DNA from: JBJHAX01 sp050480705 | GTDB taxonomy: Bacteria; Actinomycetota; Nitriliruptoria; Nitriliruptorales; Nitriliruptoraceae | Assembly: GCA_050480705.1 (NCBI GenBank) | Contig: JBJHAX010000008.1 | Location: forward strand, 1-64,000 | Direction of reading: 5' to 3' | DNA length: 64,000 bases | In this document: positions 61,467-64,000 of the stretch, piece by piece | How positions within the stretch are numbered: the stretch's first letter is position 1 | How the letters are laid out: every line of letters starts with the position of its first letter | The notes under the pieces: model-generated | Databases searched by the model: none | What the model saw: the letters and a program-made list of their open reading frames with translations, nothing else | What the model was told of the DNA's origin: nothing | Made by a program: the position numbers and the translations under genes

Positions 61467-61958
61467 GTGGTGGTCCAGACCGTTCACGCCTGGAGTGTCC
61501 TGGTCGCCCTGCACTCCGCAGCGGCAGGACTCGCCATGGTGCTCGGCCCGGCGAACCTGATCCGTCGCCCTCGAGGCGATCGTCCGCACCGGATCATCGG
61601 CCGGATCTGGGTGGGGTTGATGTATCTGACGGCGCTGTCGTCGTTTTTCATCCAGACGATCCGCCCGGGCTCGTTCAGCTGGATTCACGTGCTGAGCGCG
61701 CTGACGATCGCAACGTTGACGATGGGGTTGTGGCACGCGCGCCGCGGTGAGCGTGTTTCGCACGCCGCACACATGATCGGGACCTACATCGGCCTGTGGG
61801 GTGCGTTCATCGGGGTCGTCGCCTTCCCGGACCGCCTCATCCCTCAGGCGTTCCAGGCCAGCTGGCCGGCCGCGACTGCTGTCACCACCGCCTTGGTGCT
61901 TGCTGGGCTCGTCGTCATTCGCCTCATCGTGCGGTCCCGCCTGGTCGTCCGTCCCTGA
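61467..61958 (+). CDS. DUF2306-like membrane protein
   Basis: 163 residues with four or five membrane helices. Histidines recur at helix ends (LVALHSAAAG; DRPHRIIGRIWVGLMYLTAL; FSWIHVLSALT; VSHAAHMIGTYIG), a pattern shared with DUF2306/DUF420-type proteins, some of which bind heme. Function unknown. GTG start with GGGGGAG ahead; 184 bp after the divergent lipoprotein gene. Confidence 0.6.
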   Translation: MVVQTVHAWSVLVALHSAAAGLAMVLGPANLIRRPRGDRPHRIIGRIWVGLMYLTALSSFFIQTIRPGSFSWIHVLSALTIATLTMGLWHARRGERVSHAAHMIGTYIGLWGAFIGVVAFPDRLIPQAFQASWPAATAVTTALVLAGLVVIRLIVRSRLVVRP

Positions 61959-62157
61959 CGCTGCGGGTCCTCGCGAGCGGTGCCGACTGGCGCCTACGTC
62001 GTCCGGGGCCAATCGGGGGCATCAACGGGGACCTTGTCCTCTCGCTGGGTGTGACCTGCCCGGGCACGCTCGTGACACTCAGTTGCGGTGCCCCGATGCA
62101 TCGCGGCGAGCAGTCGGCCCTGGGGGGTCGGCACGTTTCCGTCGAAAGGTCTGCGAC

Positions 62158-62901
62158 ATGGGAATGCTGGATGGCAAGGTCGCCATCGTGACCGGTGGTG
62201 CACGCGGCATGGGCGAAGGGGAAGTCCGTCGTCTGGTCGACGAAGGCGCCAAGGTCGTCATCGCCGACATTCTTGACGATGAAGGGCAGGCCCTCGCCGA
62301 CGAGCTCGGCGACGCGGCCGTGTTCGTGCACCTCGACGTCACCAGTGCGGCGTCATGGGCGTCCGCGATCGACGCGACCCACGAGGCGTTCGGACCGGTC
62401 GATGTGCTGGTGAACAACGCCGGCATCCTCGGCCAGGCGCCGGTCGACGTCATGCCCGAAGACGAGCTGCGGCGGATCTACGACGTCAACCTGGTTGGCC
62501 CCTTCCTGGGGATCCAGGCGGTCGTTGCCGACATGCGAGCCAAGGGCAAGGGATCCATCATCAACATCGCGTCGGCTGCCGGCGTCGTTCCGATGCAGGG
62601 ACTCAGCGCCTACTCATCGAGCAAGTGGGGACTTCGCGGTCTGACGAAATGCGCCGCGATGGACCTCGGGCGTGACGGCATCCGGGTCAACGCGATCAAC
62701 CCGGGTGGGGTGCGCACACCGATGGCCGCAGGTGCTGAGGACGCGATGTTCGCCGCGTTCGCGATCCCGCGGATCGGAGAACCGTTCGAGATCGGTGCCG
62801 CGGTCGCCTTCCTTGCCAGCGACGAGTCGTCCTTCGTCACCGGTGCGGACCTGACCGTCGACGGCGGCATGGTGCTCGGCGCGATGGCGCCTGCCCAGTA
62901 G
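62158..62901 (+). CDS. SDR-family oxidoreductase
   Basis: 247 residues, classical short-chain dehydrogenase. Cofactor motif VAIVTGGARGMGEGE (residues ~9-21), NNAG near 88, catalytic Ser in NIASAAG, Tyr152 and Lys156 in LSAYSSSKWGLRG, and INPGGVRT. Closest layout is the 3-oxoacyl-ACP reductase/hydroxysteroid dehydrogenase-like group; substrate unknown. GAAAGG lies 9 bp before ATG 62158. The TetR gene lies convergent 22 bp away. Confidence 0.9.
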   Translation: MGMLDGKVAIVTGGARGMGEGEVRRLVDEGAKVVIADILDDEGQALADELGDAAVFVHLDVTSAASWASAIDATHEAFGPVDVLVNNAGILGQAPVDVMPEDELRRIYDVNLVGPFLGIQAVVADMRAKGKGSIINIASAAGVVPMQGLSAYSSSKWGLRGLTKCAAMDLGRDGIRVNAINPGGVRTPMAAGAEDAMFAAFAIPRIGEPFEIGAAVAFLASDESSFVTGADLTVDGGMVLGAMAPAQ

Positions 62902-62923
62902 CAGGCGATGCGGTCGCAAGCGA

Positions 62924-63487
62924 TCAGCTCTCCCGGTGGGTGAGCAGCAGGTCCACGGCGTCGTCGACGAGGCGACGCCAACGCTGCCCGCCGGGATCGT
63001 TGCTCGCCTGCTGGGTGGCCAGCCCGGTCACCATCGCAGTCCACAGGTCGATCACCCGTTCGTCGGTGAGTCCTGCCTCGGCGCACCACGTGCGTAGCCG
63101 CTCGAGCATCTGCTCGGCGAGCGTGTAGGACGCTGGGGACGGCTCGAAGTCGGGGATGACCCGGAGAAACAACAGCTGCAGGCGAGCCGGGTCAGCGACA
63201 CCGAAGTCGACGAATGTGCGCGCAACCCATCGCAGTCGCTGCTGGGGATCGCCGTCGGGGATCTGTTCCTCGAGTTCGAGCAGTTGCTCGTAGCCCTGCG
63301 CGAACATCGCGTCGTAGATCGCGTCCTTGCCGTCGAAGTAGCCGTACAGCGACGGGGCCTGCATCCCCACCGCGTTTGCGAGTTCGCGCAACGACCAGCC
63401 CGTGAGTCCCTTGTCGCGCGCCAGTGTCCACGCGGCAGCGAGAATCTCCTGGCGGGTCTGTTCGTGGCGTCGCGTCCGGCGATCCAT
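62924..63487 (-). CDS. TetR-family regulator
   Basis: 187 residues. N-terminal helix-turn-helix (TRQEILAAAWTLARDKGLTG, SLRELANAVGMQAPSLYGYF) followed by a helical ligand-binding domain. ATG 63487; the longer frame upstream is not conserved-looking. It is divergent from the DsbA-like gene, with an inverted-repeat-bearing intergenic region that probably holds its operator, and convergent with the SDR. Confidence 0.88.
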   Translation of the reverse strand: MDRRTRRHEQTRQEILAAAWTLARDKGLTGWSLRELANAVGMQAPSLYGYFDGKDAIYDAMFAQGYEQLLELEEQIPDGDPQQRLRWVARTFVDFGVADPARLQLLFLRVIPDFEPSPASYTLAEQMLERLRTWCAEAGLTDERVIDLWTAMVTGLATQQASNDPGGQRWRRLVDDAVDLLLTHRES

Positions 63488-63526
63488 GGGTGCCTTTGGG
63501 ACGGTGACGCCACACGTTACCAAAAT

Positions 63527-63589
63527 GGCATTCGGAAATCCGTTGCATATTCGGCGCACGGCCGGTAGGGTGAATGCCGTTCGGAAATG
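63527..63589. promoter_or_regulatory. Symmetric repeats between the TetR and DsbA-like genes
   Basis: GGCATTC (63527-63533) and GAATGCC (63572-63578) are exact inverted arms 38 bp apart; the word TTCGGAAAT also occurs twice (63531-63539 and 63580-63588) as a direct repeat. TetR regulators often control their own divergent promoter from such sites. Confidence 0.4.
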
Positions 63590-63620
63590 CGTACAGTGAT
63601 CGGCATACGTGGTGGGTGGG

Positions 63621-64000
63621 GTGGCCTTGGGTGCGCCGGCCAGTGGCGTCGACGCCGGTCGCGTCGTTCCACCAGAACCAATCGCTGGCGCAGCCTGGTC
63701 GGTCGTGGTGTTCTCCGACGTCGCCTGTCCGTGGGCGACCGTGGTGGTCGTGCGGCTTCACGAGGCTCGCGCTGCGCTCGGTCTCGACGACGACGTGGCG
63801 ATCGTGCATCTCGCGCATCCCCTCGAAGTGCTCAACGACCGCCCCTTGTCGCGTCGCGTCATCGACGCGGAGATCCCGCTGTGCGCGAGCCTGACCCCGC
63901 AGTTCGGGTGGTCGCTGTGGCAGAGCCGACTCGACGAGTACCCGGTGACGTCGCTGCTGGCCGCCCAGGCTGTCCAGGCGGCCCGACGTCAGTCCGAGCG
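63621..64000 (+). CDS. DsbA-like thioredoxin-fold protein, 5' part
   Basis: The gene runs off the right edge; ~126 residues are visible. After a disordered start comes the DsbA/FrnE-type pattern VVVFSDVACPWATVVVVRLH, HLAHPLEVLNDRPLSRRVID and WSLWQSRLDEYPVTSLLAAQ. The usual CPWC is CPWA, so only one active-site cysteine remains. GTG starts at 63609, 63612 or 63621 are possible; the ribosome site is unclear. Possible roles include glutathione/mycothiol-type transferase or isomerase rather than disulfide oxidase. Confidence 0.65.
   Translation, partial: MALGAPASGVDAGRVVPPEPIAGAAWSVVVFSDVACPWATVVVVRLHEARAALGLDDDVAIVHLAHPLEVLNDRPLSRRVIDAEIPLCASLTPQFGWSLWQSRLDEYPVTSLLAAQAVQAARRQSE

Overview
The window is GC-rich, starts many genes with GTG, and packs genes tightly with frequent GTGA or ATGA stop/start overlaps. 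ClpS next to DUF2017, a DUF4193 protein, PAC2, MurJ, a DraG-like hydrolase and a MalT-type LuxR regulator together point to an Actinomycetota chromosome. The wealth of acidic proteins and unusual gene orders would fit a deep-branching group such as Nitriliruptoria, but that placement is a guess. I see no integrase, transposase, phage gene, CRISPR array or rRNA, so this reads as core chromosome with some accessory metabolism.

Layout, left part (1-25 kb): the end of a lipid kinase, an M24 peptidase, a GNAT and an amidohydrolase; DUF4193 overlapping lnt; tRNA-Glu(TTC); an unknown protein coupled to an inositol-monophosphatase-family enzyme; a RecB-like Fe-S nuclease; small ORFs including a ParS-like domain; a cold-shock protein; clpS-DUF2017; murJ; a 5'-3' exonuclease divergent from aat; ahcY; aspC and serC back to back; PAC2; rnhA; azlCD divergent from an XRE-cupin regulator; arfB; and a GlxA/AraC regulator with operator-like repeats.

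Centre (25.8-35.4 kb): one long minus-strand vitamin B12 operon. It has a promoter, a clear cobalamin riboswitch and a hairpin that hides the first Shine-Dalgarno sequence. The genes follow in the order btuF, btuC, btuD, cobD, cobQ, cobO, cobS, a cobU-cobC fusion and cobT. It covers uptake, adenosylation, amidation, aminopropanol arm attachment and nucleotide-loop assembly, but no corrin-ring synthesis, so it looks like a salvage and late-pathway operon.

Right part (35.5-64 kb): ADP-ribosylglycohydrolase; a hybrid histidine kinase overlapping glpK; a diguanylate cyclase; a serine beta-lactamase-like hydrolase; an MBL-rhodanese protein with an altered metal site; a GntR regulator; a baeRF-like protein; a thioredoxin-DsbD fusion followed by a cysteine-rich lipoprotein; a PGRP-like amidase; an amidase-signature enzyme; a MalT-type regulator; an SDR; a TetR regulator; and a cut-off DsbA-like gene.

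The strongest unusual points are the CobU-CobC fusion with a changed CobU motif, the riboswitch expression platform, the 40-bp-period operator repeats next to a gene that overlaps cobT tail to tail, and several conserved small proteins of unknown function.
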